DNA of 64,000 nucleotides from Parvibaculum sp039680535 (GCF_039680535.1 NZ_JBDKSS010000005.1:186001-250000), one strand, 5' to 3'. Numbered from the stretch's first letter, positions 1 through 9,300 are shown. Translations and numbers: made by a program. The notes: generated by a model from the letters alone, not told the origin.

Positions 1-983
1 AAGACGCCGAGACGCGCGACGGAGACACCGCCGACGATGGCGCCCGCAATGGTCATCCAGACGCCGAACACCTTCACCACCGTGGCGATCGTGGCAAGCG
101 AAAAGCCGAGATCGATATAGAGCGGGTTCGCCATGACGCCCATGACGAAATCCGGCAGCCGATAAAGACCGATCAACGCCAGAATGATGAACGCCTGCCA
201 GCCGCGCTGGCCGAAGAAATCGACAAAGGGCGCCACGGCGGCACGATAGAGCCAGGTGACGCCGCGCTTCAGCGGCCCATGAAGGGCAAACCGGCCGGCG
301 AGTGCTTCCACGGCCGCCTCGCCGATAACGGCGAGCGGCGCATCGGCAAGCCGGGGCGCCGCCAGCGCCGCACCCATGCCGATGCACATCAGCACCGCCA
401 TGGCGAGATAGGCCGCATGCCACGAGACATATTGCGCGACATAAAGCGCGCCCGCACCCGACGCGATGATCGCGAGGCGATAGCCGAGCTGGTAAGCCGC
501 CGCCATCGCGCCCTGCTTTTCGTCGGACGCCGCCTCGATGCGCCATGCATCGACCGAAATGTCCTGCGTCGCGGACGAAAAAGCGAGCATCACCGCGAAA
601 AGGGCGATCGGCGTCAGCGCCACATGCGGATCGCAGAAGGAAATGCCGACCAGAGCCAGGGCAATCAGCGCCTGCGCCACGATCATCCATGCGCGGCGCT
701 TGCCCAGCCGCTCGGCAAGCCACGGCAACCGGATCTGATCGATGAGCGGCGCCCAGAGAAACTTGATCGTGTAGGCCAGGCCCACATAGCTCATCAGCCC
801 GATCTCGGTCCGGCTGACGCCCGCCTCGCGCAGCCACGCCGACATGGTGCCGAAGACCAGCATGAAGGGAAGGCCCGAGGAAAAGCCGAGCAGCAGCATG
901 ATGAAGATCTGCCGGTCGCCATAGACGGAGACGGCATTCGCGAAGCGCCTCGCGAAACTTTCATTCTTCGAATTTTCCGCCAC
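1..983 (-). CDS. ampG: AmpG-like MFS permease (C-terminus cut by window edge)
   Basis: A major-facilitator membrane transporter resembling AmpG permeases, which import anhydro-muropeptides from the periplasm for peptidoglycan recycling. The reverse-strand translation gives many hydrophobic helices and the N-terminal pattern typical of the family: a GFSSGLPF-like first helix, then TMSAWLREAGVSRTEIGLMSYVGL. I chose the GTG at 983, which follows a purine-rich GGGGGCGAGA stretch; an in-frame GTG at 1007 is the alternative. It starts about 40 bases after the histidine kinase stop codon, so co-transcription is likely. The last residues lie beyond position 1. The substrate is inferred from the family only; a related sugar or siderophore permease is possible. 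Confidence 0.75.
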   Translation of the reverse strand, partial: MAENSKNESFARRFANAVSVYGDRQIFIMLLLGFSSGLPFMLVFGTMSAWLREAGVSRTEIGLMSYVGLAYTIKFLWAPLIDQIRLPWLAERLGKRRAWMIVAQALIALALVGISFCDPHVALTPIALFAVMLAFSSATQDISVDAWRIEAASDEKQGAMAAAYQLGYRLAIIASGAGALYVAQYVSWHAAYLAMAVLMCIGMGAALAAPRLADAPLAVIGEAAVEALAGRFALHGPLKRGVTWLYRAAVAPFVDFFGQRGWQAFIILALIGLYRLPDFVMGVMANPLYIDLGFSLATIATVVKVFGVWMTIAGAIVGGVSVARLGV

Positions 984-1023
984 GCTCTCGCCCCCGGGCC
1001 GATCCACCAACGTGGCTGCGAGT

Positions 1024-3228
1024 TTAGGCGAGATTTGTTCTTTCGCCAGCCGCCTCTTGCGGGACATGACCCAGCGCGCTGCGGCGGGAGGCCCAGAAGC
1101 CGAGGGCACGCGCCAATGCGTCCGGCATGATCGGCTTGGAGAGATAGTCGTCCATGCCGGCCGCCAGACAGGTCTGGCGGTCCTCCGCCATGGCGTTGGC
1201 GGTGAGGGCGATGATGGGAAGGCTGGAGCGCTCGTCGGCGAGGGCGCGAATCCGGCGCGTAGCTTCAAAGCCGTCCATGCCCGGCATATGGAGATCCATC
1301 AACACAAGATCGAGCGCCTCGCGCCTGTCGAGGCAGGCAAGCGCCTCCTCGCCATTGCGCGCGAGGACGACGCGGTGGCCGTCGCGCTCGAGAAGCGTGC
1401 GGGCAAGCAGCGCGTTGATGTCGTTGTCCTCGACGACGAGGATGCTGAGCGACCGGCGGAAAGGCGCAACGACCTCGGCGATACGCTCATCGGCATCGAT
1501 CTCGTTGATTGCGCCGCCGCCCTCCAGCCTTTCCGACCGGGCGAGCACTTCGAGCCGCGTCAACAGCGAAGAGGTCCGGACAGGCCGCACGAGATAGGCG
1601 TCGAACATGCTTGGAAAGACCGACGGCGCGTCGTCCTGCGCGATGAGGCCGGGCAGGCGATCGCGATCCTGCGGACGCAGCATGACGATGGCGCCGAGAT
1701 CGGGCGCAAGCGCCCGCGCCCTGGCCACCAGTTCCGCGCCGGGGCCTTCGGCCGTGTCGATGGGACAAATCAGAATATCTGCGGGCCGCTCGCGCAGCGC
1801 GACAGAGAGCGCTTCCGCATCGGGAACGAGGCGCACCTCGGCGCCGGCATGGCCTGCGCTGCGGGCGAGAGAGGCGCCAAGGATCGGACGATCGTCGAGG
1901 ATCAGGATGCCGATACCCTTGAGCGGATCGCGGATCGCCGGTGCGAGCTCAACGACGCCGACTCCGAGCGACACGCGGAAGAGCGAGCCCTGGCCCGGCT
2001 TGCTTTCAACATCGATCGCACCATTCATCGCGGTGACGAGACGGCGGCTGATGGCAAGACCGAGGCCCGTCCCTTCAAAACGCCGCGCATGACTCTGATC
2101 GCCCTGCTGGAATTCCTCGAAGATGAGATCGAGGACGCTTTCGTCCATGCCGATGCCGGTATCTTCGACCTCGATAACGATCCGCGCCTTCCTGTCCGCG
2201 GCGGATTCGGCCTCCACTCGCGCGCGAAGAAGAACGCCACCCCTGTCCGTGAACTTGATCGCGTTGCCGACGAGATTGATGAGGACCTGCCGGATACGGG
2301 TTTCGTCGCCCTGGAGACGCAGCGGGACCGAGGGCTCGACTTCGGAGACGATTTCGAGGCCCTTTTCGAAGGCGCGCGGGCTCAACAATTCGCAGACGCC
2401 TTCGAGCGTCCCGCGGAGATCGAAGGGTGCCTCCTCCAGCTCGACCTTGCCCGCCTCGATCTTCGAATAATCGAGGATGTCGTTGATGATCGAAAGCAGC
2501 GCGTCGCCGGAGCGCTTGACCGCCTCTGCATAGGAACGCTGGGCGGGCGTCAGCTTGGTGTCGAGCAACAGGTTCGTCATGCCGAGCACGCCATTCATGG
2601 GCGTGCGGATTTCGTGGCTCATGGCCGCGAGGAACTGGCTCTTGGCACGGCTCGCGGCCTGCGCCTCGTCCAGCGCCTCGGCGAGCCGTTCCTCCGCCGC
2701 CTTGCGCTCGGTGATGTCGCGGCCGACCGTCTGAATTTCGCGGAGCTTGCCATCGTCGTCGCGAAGCGCGAATTCCTCCCAGACGAACCAGCGCGGCCCG
2801 TGGACCGTCACGACGCGCTGATCGAACTGGATGCGATAGGGCGGCAGGTGGAGTCCTGCGAATGATGCCAGCCGCGGACGCTCGCCCTCCGGCAATGCGG
2901 GCGCGAAGGCAGCGCCCAGCACCTCGCCGGGCTCCTTGGCGAATGTCTGGCAGAAAACCTCGTTCACATAGGTGATGCGGCCCAGAAGATCGCGGCGCAG
3001 CACGACATCGCCCTGCGTGCGGACGAGATCGCGGAAATGCTCCTCGCGCTCCGCAAGCTGCCAGTTTTCATCGCGAAGGGTTTCGACAACCGTATGCGCG
3101 CGATCGGCTTCGCGTGCGAGAACGCGGGCGCGGGCAGCAGCGCGCCGCCAGGCCTCAAGGCCAAGCAGCAGGGCGGCGGCACCCCCTAGAAGGACCGCAA
3201 ACGCTTGATGATCGAATGCCGCGAACAT
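1024..3228 (-). CDS. Hybrid sensor histidine kinase with PAS and two receiver domains
   Basis: A 734-residue membrane-anchored hybrid kinase. One N-terminal hydrophobic helix (about 8-26) and a coiled linker lead into a PAS/PAC domain (about 60-175). The HisKA domain has phosphoacceptor His205 in SHEIRTPMN. The HATPase domain has its N box near 315-327 and G boxes DTGIGM and GTGLGLAIS. A first receiver (about 437-560) looks degenerate: the acidic pair D445/D446 is present, but the usual phospho-Asp position appears to be Cys488. The second receiver (about 594-712) is intact, with D601, D645 and K698. The gene lies between a cytochrome c gene and ampG in the same direction. There is no HPt domain and no partner regulator nearby, so the output is unknown. 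Confidence 0.9.
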   Translation of the reverse strand: MFAAFDHQAFAVLLGGAAALLLGLEAWRRAAARARVLAREADRAHTVVETLRDENWQLAEREEHFRDLVRTQGDVVLRRDLLGRITYVNEVFCQTFAKEPGEVLGAAFAPALPEGERPRLASFAGLHLPPYRIQFDQRVVTVHGPRWFVWEEFALRDDDGKLREIQTVGRDITERKAAEERLAEALDEAQAASRAKSQFLAAMSHEIRTPMNGVLGMTNLLLDTKLTPAQRSYAEAVKRSGDALLSIINDILDYSKIEAGKVELEEAPFDLRGTLEGVCELLSPRAFEKGLEIVSEVEPSVPLRLQGDETRIRQVLINLVGNAIKFTDRGGVLLRARVEAESAADRKARIVIEVEDTGIGMDESVLDLIFEEFQQGDQSHARRFEGTGLGLAISRRLVTAMNGAIDVESKPGQGSLFRVSLGVGVVELAPAIRDPLKGIGILILDDRPILGASLARSAGHAGAEVRLVPDAEALSVALRERPADILICPIDTAEGPGAELVARARALAPDLGAIVMLRPQDRDRLPGLIAQDDAPSVFPSMFDAYLVRPVRTSSLLTRLEVLARSERLEGGGAINEIDADERIAEVVAPFRRSLSILVVEDNDINALLARTLLERDGHRVVLARNGEEALACLDRREALDLVLMDLHMPGMDGFEATRRIRALADERSSLPIIALTANAMAEDRQTCLAAGMDDYLSKPIMPDALARALGFWASRRSALGHVPQEAAGERTNLA

Positions 3229-3295
3229 GGTTCCCGCAGTAAAGGCCAGACCGGCGCCTAAACTGCGATGAACATGCTTTCCATCCGGTTACCGG

Positions 3296-3311
3296 CTCCC
3301 CCGAAGGGGAG
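3296..3311. terminator. Hairpin after the cytochrome c gene
   Basis: CTCCCC, a CGAA tetraloop and GGGGAG form a compact GC-rich stem in the 102-base gap between the cytochrome c stop codon and the kinase start. There is no clear T-tract on the minus strand, so it may only attenuate transcription or stabilise the upstream mRNA. Confidence 0.4.
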
Positions 3312-3330
3312 GCGGTGTCTCCGGTTCGGA

Positions 3331-4314
3331 TTATTTTTCGCCGGCCGGCGTGAAGAGGGTAACCTTCGCGTCGATGGGCGGGACAGTCCGCAGATAGGCG
3401 TAGATCGCGCCGAGATCGGCATCGGTCATGCCGGCATAGCTGCTCCACGGCATTTCGGTATCGAAATCATGGCCGTTGGGCGTGATCTTTGCTCCGGCCT
3501 CGGCATTGCGGGAACGGAAGCGGGCGATGAATTCCTCGCGCGTCCAGGCACCGATGCCGGTTTCCTTGTGCGGCGTGATATTGGCTGAAGTGGCAACGGC
3601 TCCACCGGGCAGCGAGAAGGGATTTCCGCCTGCGAAGGGCGTGCCGGTCGGCTCGCCGCGCTCATTCCGCTTGGTATGGCATTCGAAGCAGGATGAGCTG
3701 AAAGCCAGATACTTGCCGAGCGCGACCTCGTCCGTGCCATCCGGACGCTTCTGCGGCGCCGCATCGGCGGGCACCAGACGCATGAAGATCGGCAGCGGCA
3801 TGGGGAGCTTGGTGCGCGGCATCGTGACCGGCTGCGGCGGCAGCGAGCGGATATAGGCGATGACGGCCTTCACATCCTCGGGATCGAGGCTCTTGTAGAA
3901 GGGATAGGGCATTACCGGGAAGAGCGGCTTGCCGTTCCGATCGACGCCGGAAACGATCGCGCGATAGATCTCGCCATCCGTCCAGTCGCCCAGCACTGTC
4001 GGCGTCAGGTTCGGCGCATAGATATCGGTGGGGAAATCCGGAGCGCCGCCCATATGACGGCCTGCGCCGACGCGCGACTTGTCCGAGACACGCGAGAAAC
4101 GGTGCGGCTCCATCTCCGGCGTATGGCAGGCGCCGCAGGCGAACTGGCTGTCGAAGAGATATTCGCCGCGGGCAACCAGTTCGGGCGTCGCCTCGACCTT
4201 GAGGTCGGGCGCAGCCGAGACACGCGGAAAGGTCAGGAAGAATCCGGCGACTGCGAGCACGACCAGCGCCACGACGGCGCCGCCTGCCCAGAGAGCAATA
4301 CGCTTCAACGACAT
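3331..4314 (-). CDS. Membrane-anchored dihaem c-type cytochrome
   Basis: A 327-residue electron carrier, predicted periplasmic and tethered by an uncleaved N-terminal helix (about 6-28, after the basic MSLKR start). Two haem-binding motifs are visible: CGACH at 60-64 and CFECH at 209-213, each in its own cytochrome c domain. Methionines such as those in VMPYP and EMPWSS could be axial ligands. The two-domain layout resembles the cytochrome subunits of periplasmic alcohol or sugar dehydrogenases, but no dehydrogenase subunit is adjacent, so the redox partner is unknown. A kinase gene follows after 102 bases. Confidence 0.85.
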   Translation of the reverse strand: MSLKRIALWAGGAVVALVVLAVAGFFLTFPRVSAAPDLKVEATPELVARGEYLFDSQFACGACHTPEMEPHRFSRVSDKSRVGAGRHMGGAPDFPTDIYAPNLTPTVLGDWTDGEIYRAIVSGVDRNGKPLFPVMPYPFYKSLDPEDVKAVIAYIRSLPPQPVTMPRTKLPMPLPIFMRLVPADAAPQKRPDGTDEVALGKYLAFSSSCFECHTKRNERGEPTGTPFAGGNPFSLPGGAVATSANITPHKETGIGAWTREEFIARFRSRNAEAGAKITPNGHDFDTEMPWSSYAGMTDADLGAIYAYLRTVPPIDAKVTLFTPAGEK

Positions 4315-4403
4315 GAGATGTTCCCCTTCAAGGCCGGATGGTTCCGACGGCGATTTCGGGGGGCATCCTTATTTGATTTTCACTATCAATCAAGACAGTG
4401 GAC

Positions 4404-4465
4404 GGACAATTTGTTGTCACCCACACATTTTGTAGCCCGACAATTTTCCAGTGTACCCGGACAAT
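4404..4465. repeat. Three GACAAT repeats upstream of the cytochrome gene
   Basis: GGACAAT (4404-4410), CGACAAT (4438-4444) and GGACAAT (4459-4465) occur in the 169-base gap between the cytochrome start and the end of comM. On the minus strand they read ATTGTCC or ATTGTCG. Their start-to-start spacings of 34 and 21 bases are roughly whole helical turns, which fits a transcription-factor array. No regulator is assigned. Confidence 0.35.
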
Positions 4466-4483
4466 CGGCGCGCCGGCGTTTCT

Positions 4484-6034
4484 TCAAGCATGTGCCCCGA
4501 GACGCCCGGCCACCGGCTCGCGATAGGCCAGCGCCTCGGCGACATGGATACGGCGCACGCCCTCGGACCGGTCGAGATCGGCGAGCGTGCGGGCAACGCG
4601 AAGCACGCGGTGATATCCGCGCGCGGTGAGGCGCATGCGCTCCGCCGCTTCGGTCAGAAGCCGGACGCCAGCCTCGTCGGGCGCCGCCACCTTGTCGAGC
4701 AATTCGCCCTCGACCTGCGAATTGAGGCTCGGGCCCCCATGGGCGGAATGTTCCGCATAGCGCGCTTCCTGCAGGTCGCGGGCGGCGGCCACGCGGGCGG
4801 CGACTTCCGCCGATCCCTCGGCAGCGGGTGGCAGGGCGAGATCGGCCGGCGTGACGGGTGGCACCTCGACATGGATGTCGATGCGGTCAAACAGCGGGCC
4901 TGAGAGCTTCGATTGATAATCGGACACACAGCGCGGCACACGGGGACAGGCGCGGGCGGCGTCGCCCGCATGGCCGCAACGGCAGGGGTTCATGGCGGCG
5001 ACAAGCTGGAACCGCGCAGGGTAGGTCACATGGGCGTTCGCCCGCGCGACCACCGCCTCGCCTGTCTCGATGGGCTGGCGAAGACTGTCGAGGACCTGGC
5101 GCGGAAATTCCGGCAATTCGTCGAGGAACAGAACGCCGCGATGGGCCAGCGAGACCTCGCCGGGCTTTGCGCGCAATCCGCCGCCCACCAGCGCCGCCAT
5201 CGACGCCGAGTGATGGGGCGCGCGAAAGGCCCGGGCGCGGCCGAGGCCGGTCGCCGTCAACTCGCCTGCGATGGAGGCAATCATCGAGACTTCGAGCATT
5301 TCACGCGGATTGAGCGGCGGCAGGATGCCGGGCAGGCGCGAGGCGAGCATGGACTTGCCGGAACCGGGAGGCCCCACCATCAACATGTTATGGCCACCCG
5401 CAGCCGCCACTTCGAGGGCGCGCTTGGCGCTCTCCTGTCCCTTGATGTCGCGAAGGTCGGGCAACGCCCGGCCCTCGACCGCCCGCATCGGCGCGGGTTC
5501 GGCCAGAACCTGCGTTCCCTTGAAATGATTGACGAGCTGGATGATCGACCGCGGCGCGAGGACGCCACCGGGATTGTCCGCCCCCATGCCTGCCCATGCG
5601 GCTTCCGGCCCGCAAGCCTCGGGACAGATGAGTCCTTTGGATTTGGCGTTGGCCGCAATCGCGGCGGGCAGGGCGCCGGCGACCGCGTTGATCGCGCCAT
5701 CGAGCGAAAGCTCGCCGATGACGACGAACCGCTCCAGCTCCTGCGCAGGCAGAACGCCCATGGCGACCAGAAGGCCAATGGCAATCGGAAGATCGTAATG
5801 GCTGCCTTCCTTGGGCAGGTCGGCGGGCGCGAGATTGACGGTGATGCGCTTCGGCGGCAGGCCGAGGCCGATGGCGGACAGTGCCGCGCGGACGCGCTCG
5901 CGGCTCTCGCCCACCGCCTTGTCCGCAAGCCCGACGACCGAAAAGGCAGGTGCGCCCCCGGCAATCTGAACCTGAACGTCGACAGGCCGCGCATCCACAC
6001 CCAGAAAGGCGACCGTCTCGATATGCGCAACCAT
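4484..6034 (-). CDS. comM: YifB/ComM-family Mg-chelatase-like AAA+ ATPase
   Basis: A 516-residue AAA+ protein of the YifB/ComM family. In naturally transformable bacteria ComM is a branch-migration helicase that helps integrate incoming DNA, and it is widespread beyond competent species. The order is the N-terminal ChlI-like domain (start MVAHIETVAFLG), the Walker A motif GPPGSGKS (about 221-228), Walker B FLDELPEF, a Cys-rich insert (NPCRCGHAGD...CPRVPRCV) and the C-terminal Mg-chelatase domain. An upstream in-frame GTG at 6055 would add seven residues; I prefer the ATG at 6034 because it matches the family start. The next gene downstream on this strand is the cytochrome; no competence genes are nearby. 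Confidence 0.92.
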   Translation of the reverse strand: MVAHIETVAFLGVDARPVDVQVQIAGGAPAFSVVGLADKAVGESRERVRAALSAIGLGLPPKRITVNLAPADLPKEGSHYDLPIAIGLLVAMGVLPAQELERFVVIGELSLDGAINAVAGALPAAIAANAKSKGLICPEACGPEAAWAGMGADNPGGVLAPRSIIQLVNHFKGTQVLAEPAPMRAVEGRALPDLRDIKGQESAKRALEVAAAGGHNMLMVGPPGSGKSMLASRLPGILPPLNPREMLEVSMIASIAGELTATGLGRARAFRAPHHSASMAALVGGGLRAKPGEVSLAHRGVLFLDELPEFPRQVLDSLRQPIETGEAVVARANAHVTYPARFQLVAAMNPCRCGHAGDAARACPRVPRCVSDYQSKLSGPLFDRIDIHVEVPPVTPADLALPPAAEGSAEVAARVAAARDLQEARYAEHSAHGGPSLNSQVEGELLDKVAAPDEAGVRLLTEAAERMRLTARGYHRVLRVARTLADLDRSEGVRRIHVAEALAYREPVAGRLGAHA

Positions 6035-6114
6035 GCCCCGTGCCCCCGCACTCACTCAGCTCACAGACGGAACCTAGCGAAGCGGCAGGAATGAGGCAAG
6101 AACGAAATAGGAAC

Positions 6115-7242
6115 TCAGCCCGATAAGCTGACGCCGACCAGGGCGCCGACGCCATAGGTCACGCCTGCCGCGGCAAACCCGATCAGCAATTGCCGCATGG
6201 CGGAAAAGAGCGCGCTGCGTCCGGTGAAAAGCGAGGTGCCGAGACCGATGCCAGCGAGGGCGAGGCCGCTGAGAGCGAGGCTGACGATGAGTGCCGACCA
6301 GCCGGAGAGGAAAAAATAGGGCGCCACCGGAAAGATCGCGCCGAAGGCAAACAGCAGGAAAGAGGTTCCCGCCGCCCCCCAGGCGGAACCGCCGAGTTCG
6401 GCCGGATCGATGCCGAGTTCCTCGCGCACCAGCGTATCGAGGGCGGTGTTCTTGTCGGAAAGAAGCTTGTCGGCCAGCGCCCTTGCTTCGGCCTCGCTGA
6501 GGCCCTTGGCCTGATAGATGAGGACGAGTTCTTCCTTTTCTTCCTCGGGCACTTCTTCCAGCTCCATCGCCTCGGTCGCGATCTGCTTTTGATAAAGCTC
6601 GCGCGAGGAATTGACGGAGAGCCATTCGCCCATGGCCATGGAGCAGGCGCCCGCGACGAGACCGGCAAGACCCGTCAGCAGGATCGTGCTGTTCGAGACC
6701 TCCGCGCCGGCAACGCCCATGACGAGCGACATGTTCGAGACGAGACCGTCATTGGCGCCCAGCACCGCCGCGCGAAGCGCGTTGCCGCCCATGGCGCGAT
6801 GACGCCCTTCGAGCCGCGCGATGGTGCCGCCTTCGAGACCGGATTTGGGGCTGGCGATGGCCGAGAGAATACGGGCGTGCGAGCGCTCGGCCTGCGGCAA
6901 TCCACCGGCAACGGCTTCAGGCTGCTTGTCATAGACGCCGCTATCGTCCTGTTCGAGCGTGTTGATGACGGGAAGGACGAAAGCGGGCCCGAAACGGCGA
7001 GCCAGAAATGCGAGCGAGCGCGTACGAAATCCGGGCTTCAATGCGGGGACTCGCGCTCCCACCTTGCCGAGCTGCTTCTTCCAGTATTCGGCATGGCCTT
7101 CTTCCACGGCGGCAAGACGGCGATAGACATCGGCGAGCTTCGGGTCCGGCTCGACATCCGCCAGCGATCGATAAAGCGACGCGCCGTCGACCTCGCCTTG
7201 CAGGTTTTCCTTGTAGCGATCCGTCTTGCTGCTATCGGCCAT
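6115..7242 (-). CDS. Ferritin-like/VIT1 membrane fusion (MbfA-like)
   Basis: A 375-residue fusion of an N-terminal ferritin-like (erythrin) domain and a C-terminal VIT1/CCC1 metal-transport domain. Candidate diiron ligands are E17, E47 and H50 (VEEGH) in the first half and E119 and H122 (AERSH) in the second. The membrane part (from about 160) begins with the family signature LGANDGLVSNMSLV, and a charged Glu-rich cytoplasmic stretch follows the second helix. Related MbfA proteins in rhizobia bind iron and export it to limit peroxide stress; that role is inferred here. The start at 7242 has an AGAGAAG ribosome site and lies 25 bases after the diguanylate cyclase stop, so the two are probably co-transcribed. 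Confidence 0.85.
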   Translation of the reverse strand: MADSSKTDRYKENLQGEVDGASLYRSLADVEPDPKLADVYRRLAAVEEGHAEYWKKQLGKVGARVPALKPGFRTRSLAFLARRFGPAFVLPVINTLEQDDSGVYDKQPEAVAGGLPQAERSHARILSAIASPKSGLEGGTIARLEGRHRAMGGNALRAAVLGANDGLVSNMSLVMGVAGAEVSNSTILLTGLAGLVAGACSMAMGEWLSVNSSRELYQKQIATEAMELEEVPEEEKEELVLIYQAKGLSEAEARALADKLLSDKNTALDTLVREELGIDPAELGGSAWGAAGTSFLLFAFGAIFPVAPYFFLSGWSALIVSLALSGLALAGIGLGTSLFTGRSALFSAMRQLLIGFAAAGVTYGVGALVGVSLSG

Positions 7243-7267
7243 CGCTTCTCTCTGCCTGCCGCCCCAA

Positions 7268-8296
7268 TCAGTAGATCTGCATACGCAACTGTTGATTGGC
7301 GCGCGCCTTCTTGTGTTCATACATCTCCTTGTCGGCCACCTTGATGGCGTCCAGAAGATCGATCTCCGTGAGGCTGAAGCATATGCCTATGCTGGCCGTG
7401 CTGCCCGTAAAATTCTGCGCGGACGGGACACGAATTGCCGCAATCATATCGCCGACTTTCCGGCCAAGCGCCTTTACTTCGGCCTCGTTGCGGCATGAGG
7501 CAATGATGAGGAATTCATCTCCGCCGAGCCGCCCCGCAATCAGATCGTCGTTCTCAAGCTTGCGCAGTCCGTCAGCGACGGAACGAAGATAGTCATCGCC
7601 GGTCGCATGTCCGTAGAGATCGTTGATCGATTTGAAATCGTCGAGGTCGACAAGGACGACAGAATTGAATCGCCTCTCCGCCGCGTCGAAAAGCTCAGTG
7701 AGGACACTGCGATTCCGCAAACCGGTCAGGTAATCCATGCCGGCGACATTCTTGTAGTAGTCCCGGTTACGTTCGACAAAGACAAGCTTCTGGTTCATTT
7801 GCTTGTGCACGTAGTCGAGGTAGTAAACGACCATGCCTGCCGCGGCGACGGCCAGAAGGAACTTGAACTCCATCGAATAAAAATCATAGGGCGCCCTTGT
7901 CAGGCTCCACTCATAAACATTGAGGCCGGTCGCCAGCAGGAAATAAGATCCGAGAAAGGCGACAATCCAGCTCTTGTCCGAATGCCAGTAGAGCGTCATG
8001 CAGGTGAGCGGCATGAAAGCGCCGGCTATCAGCTCTTGCCTCTGGCCAAAGAATGACGCGACGAGATTGACGAGCGTCAGGAGGATCAGGAAGACAAGAA
8101 AGACCCTTTGCCTCGCAAAATTGTTCACGGCAAAGAGAAGCGCGACCGTAAGGGCCTGAACAACGGGAGCGGCAAGGTCCACCGGATAGAGCCGGTAGGC
8201 ATTCAACGGCACAAGAAAAATCAACAAGGCCAGAAATCGGTTCTGAAAGTTCCGAATGGTCCTTTCGTCGACCTTGTCGAACACGATCTGGTTCAT
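7268..8296 (-). CDS. Membrane diguanylate cyclase (GGDEF)
   Basis: A 342-residue protein predicted to make cyclic di-GMP. The first ~170 residues contain about five or six hydrophobic segments with no recognised sensor domain. A GGDEF domain follows, opening with DYLTGLRNR (188-196), with active-site GGDEF at 258-262 and the metal/substrate Asp in VDLDDFKSIND. The inhibitory-site position RxxD, five residues before the active site, reads NDDL, so product inhibition through the I-site is probably lost. A strong GGAGG ribosome site precedes the ATG. It precedes the ferritin-VIT1 gene by 25 bases; whether cyclic di-GMP and iron are linked here is unknown. Confidence 0.9.
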   Translation of the reverse strand: MNQIVFDKVDERTIRNFQNRFLALLIFLVPLNAYRLYPVDLAAPVVQALTVALLFAVNNFARQRVFLVFLILLTLVNLVASFFGQRQELIAGAFMPLTCMTLYWHSDKSWIVAFLGSYFLLATGLNVYEWSLTRAPYDFYSMEFKFLLAVAAAGMVVYYLDYVHKQMNQKLVFVERNRDYYKNVAGMDYLTGLRNRSVLTELFDAAERRFNSVVLVDLDDFKSINDLYGHATGDDYLRSVADGLRKLENDDLIAGRLGGDEFLIIASCRNEAEVKALGRKVGDMIAAIRVPSAQNFTGSTASIGICFSLTEIDLLDAIKVADKEMYEHKKARANQQLRMQIY

Positions 8297-8361
8297 AGAA
8301 GAAGCCTCCCACCCCTTCAGACGGAATTATCGCGGCGCGCCCCTCGCCACAATTCCCGTCG

Positions 8362-9300
8362 CTATCTTCGCCCCTCGATCGCATCCCAGACAAGGGCGGC
8401 GATGTTGGTCTGGTCGAAGCGGTCGATCTCCTGAATGCCGGTCGGCGAGGTGACATTGATCTCGGTGAGATAGTCGCCGATGACGTCGATGCCGACGAAG
8501 ATGAGTCCGCGCTTCTTCAGGTCCGGGCCGATGATCTCACAGATTTCCTGCTCGCGCTTCGTGAGCTTCGACTGTTCGGGACGTCCGCCGACATGCATGT
8601 TGGATCGCGCCTCGCCTTCTGCGGGCACGCGGTTGATCGCACCCACGGGCTTGCCGTCGACGAGGATGATGCGCTTGTCGCCCTTGCGCACATCGGCGAG
8701 ATATTTCTGCACGATGACCGGCTCGCGGTTCATCTGCCCGAACATCTCAAGCAGCGAGTTCAGGTTCTCGTCGCCCTCGCGGATGCGGAAAACGCCCATG
8801 CCGCCATTGCCGAACAGCGGTTTCACGATGATGTCGCCGAATTCGCGGCGAAAGGCGCGGATCTCTTCCGGATCGCGACTGATGAGCGTCGGCGGGAGAA
8901 GGCCATCGAAACGTGTCGCGAAAAGTTTCTCCGGCGCGTTGCGGACTTCCGCCGGATCGTTCACGACAAGGGTCCGGGGATGGACCATCTCCAGCATGTG
9001 GGTCGCGGTGATGTAGCTCATGTCGAAAGGCGGGTCCTGACGCATCAGCACAACGTCGACCTCGTGAAGGTCGATCTTTTCGAGGCTGCCCAGCGTCGAG
9101 TGATTGCCGACCTCGCGGCGAAGCGTCATGGAGCGGCCCCGCGCATAGACGCGGCCATCGCGCATCGAAAGCTCTTTCGGCTCGTAATAGAAAAGCGAGT
9201 GCCCGCGCGCCTGCGCTTCCAGACCGAGTGCGAAGGTCGAATCCGCATTGATGTTGATCGTGTGGATCGGGTCCATCTGGATCGCGACTTTGAGGCTCAT
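8362..9300 (-). CDS. gshB: Glutathione synthetase
   Basis: A 312-residue ATP-grasp enzyme that joins gamma-glutamylcysteine and glycine to make glutathione in the cytosol. The start MSLKVAIQMDP, the motif MRQDPPFDMSYI and the ATP-grasp loop VKPLFGNGGMGVF are typical of bacterial GshB, and the length matches the family (about 315). The C-terminal segment INVTSPTGIQEID is also characteristic. A GGAGC ribosome site precedes the ATG. The gene is alone on its transcript side: the next upstream gene ends 189 bases away. Confidence 0.97.
   Translation of the reverse strand: MSLKVAIQMDPIHTININADSTFALGLEAQARGHSLFYYEPKELSMRDGRVYARGRSMTLRREVGNHSTLGSLEKIDLHEVDVVLMRQDPPFDMSYITATHMLEMVHPRTLVVNDPAEVRNAPEKLFATRFDGLLPPTLISRDPEEIRAFRREFGDIIVKPLFGNGGMGVFRIREGDENLNSLLEMFGQMNREPVIVQKYLADVRKGDKRIILVDGKPVGAINRVPAEGEARSNMHVGGRPEQSKLTKREQEICEIIGPDLKKRGLIFVGIDVIGDYLTEINVTSPTGIQEIDRFDQTNIAALVWDAIEGRR

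Noticed and set aside
1012..2865. A 617-codon open frame on the plus strand opposite the histidine kinase
   Set aside because: It is the antisense shadow of a clearly conserved kinase. Long antisense frames are common in high-GC DNA; it has no recognisable domain and an Arg/Asp/Ala-rich composition.
7268..8296. Product-inhibition (RxxD) site in the diguanylate cyclase
   Set aside because: The position five residues before GGDEF reads NDDL, so the site is absent.
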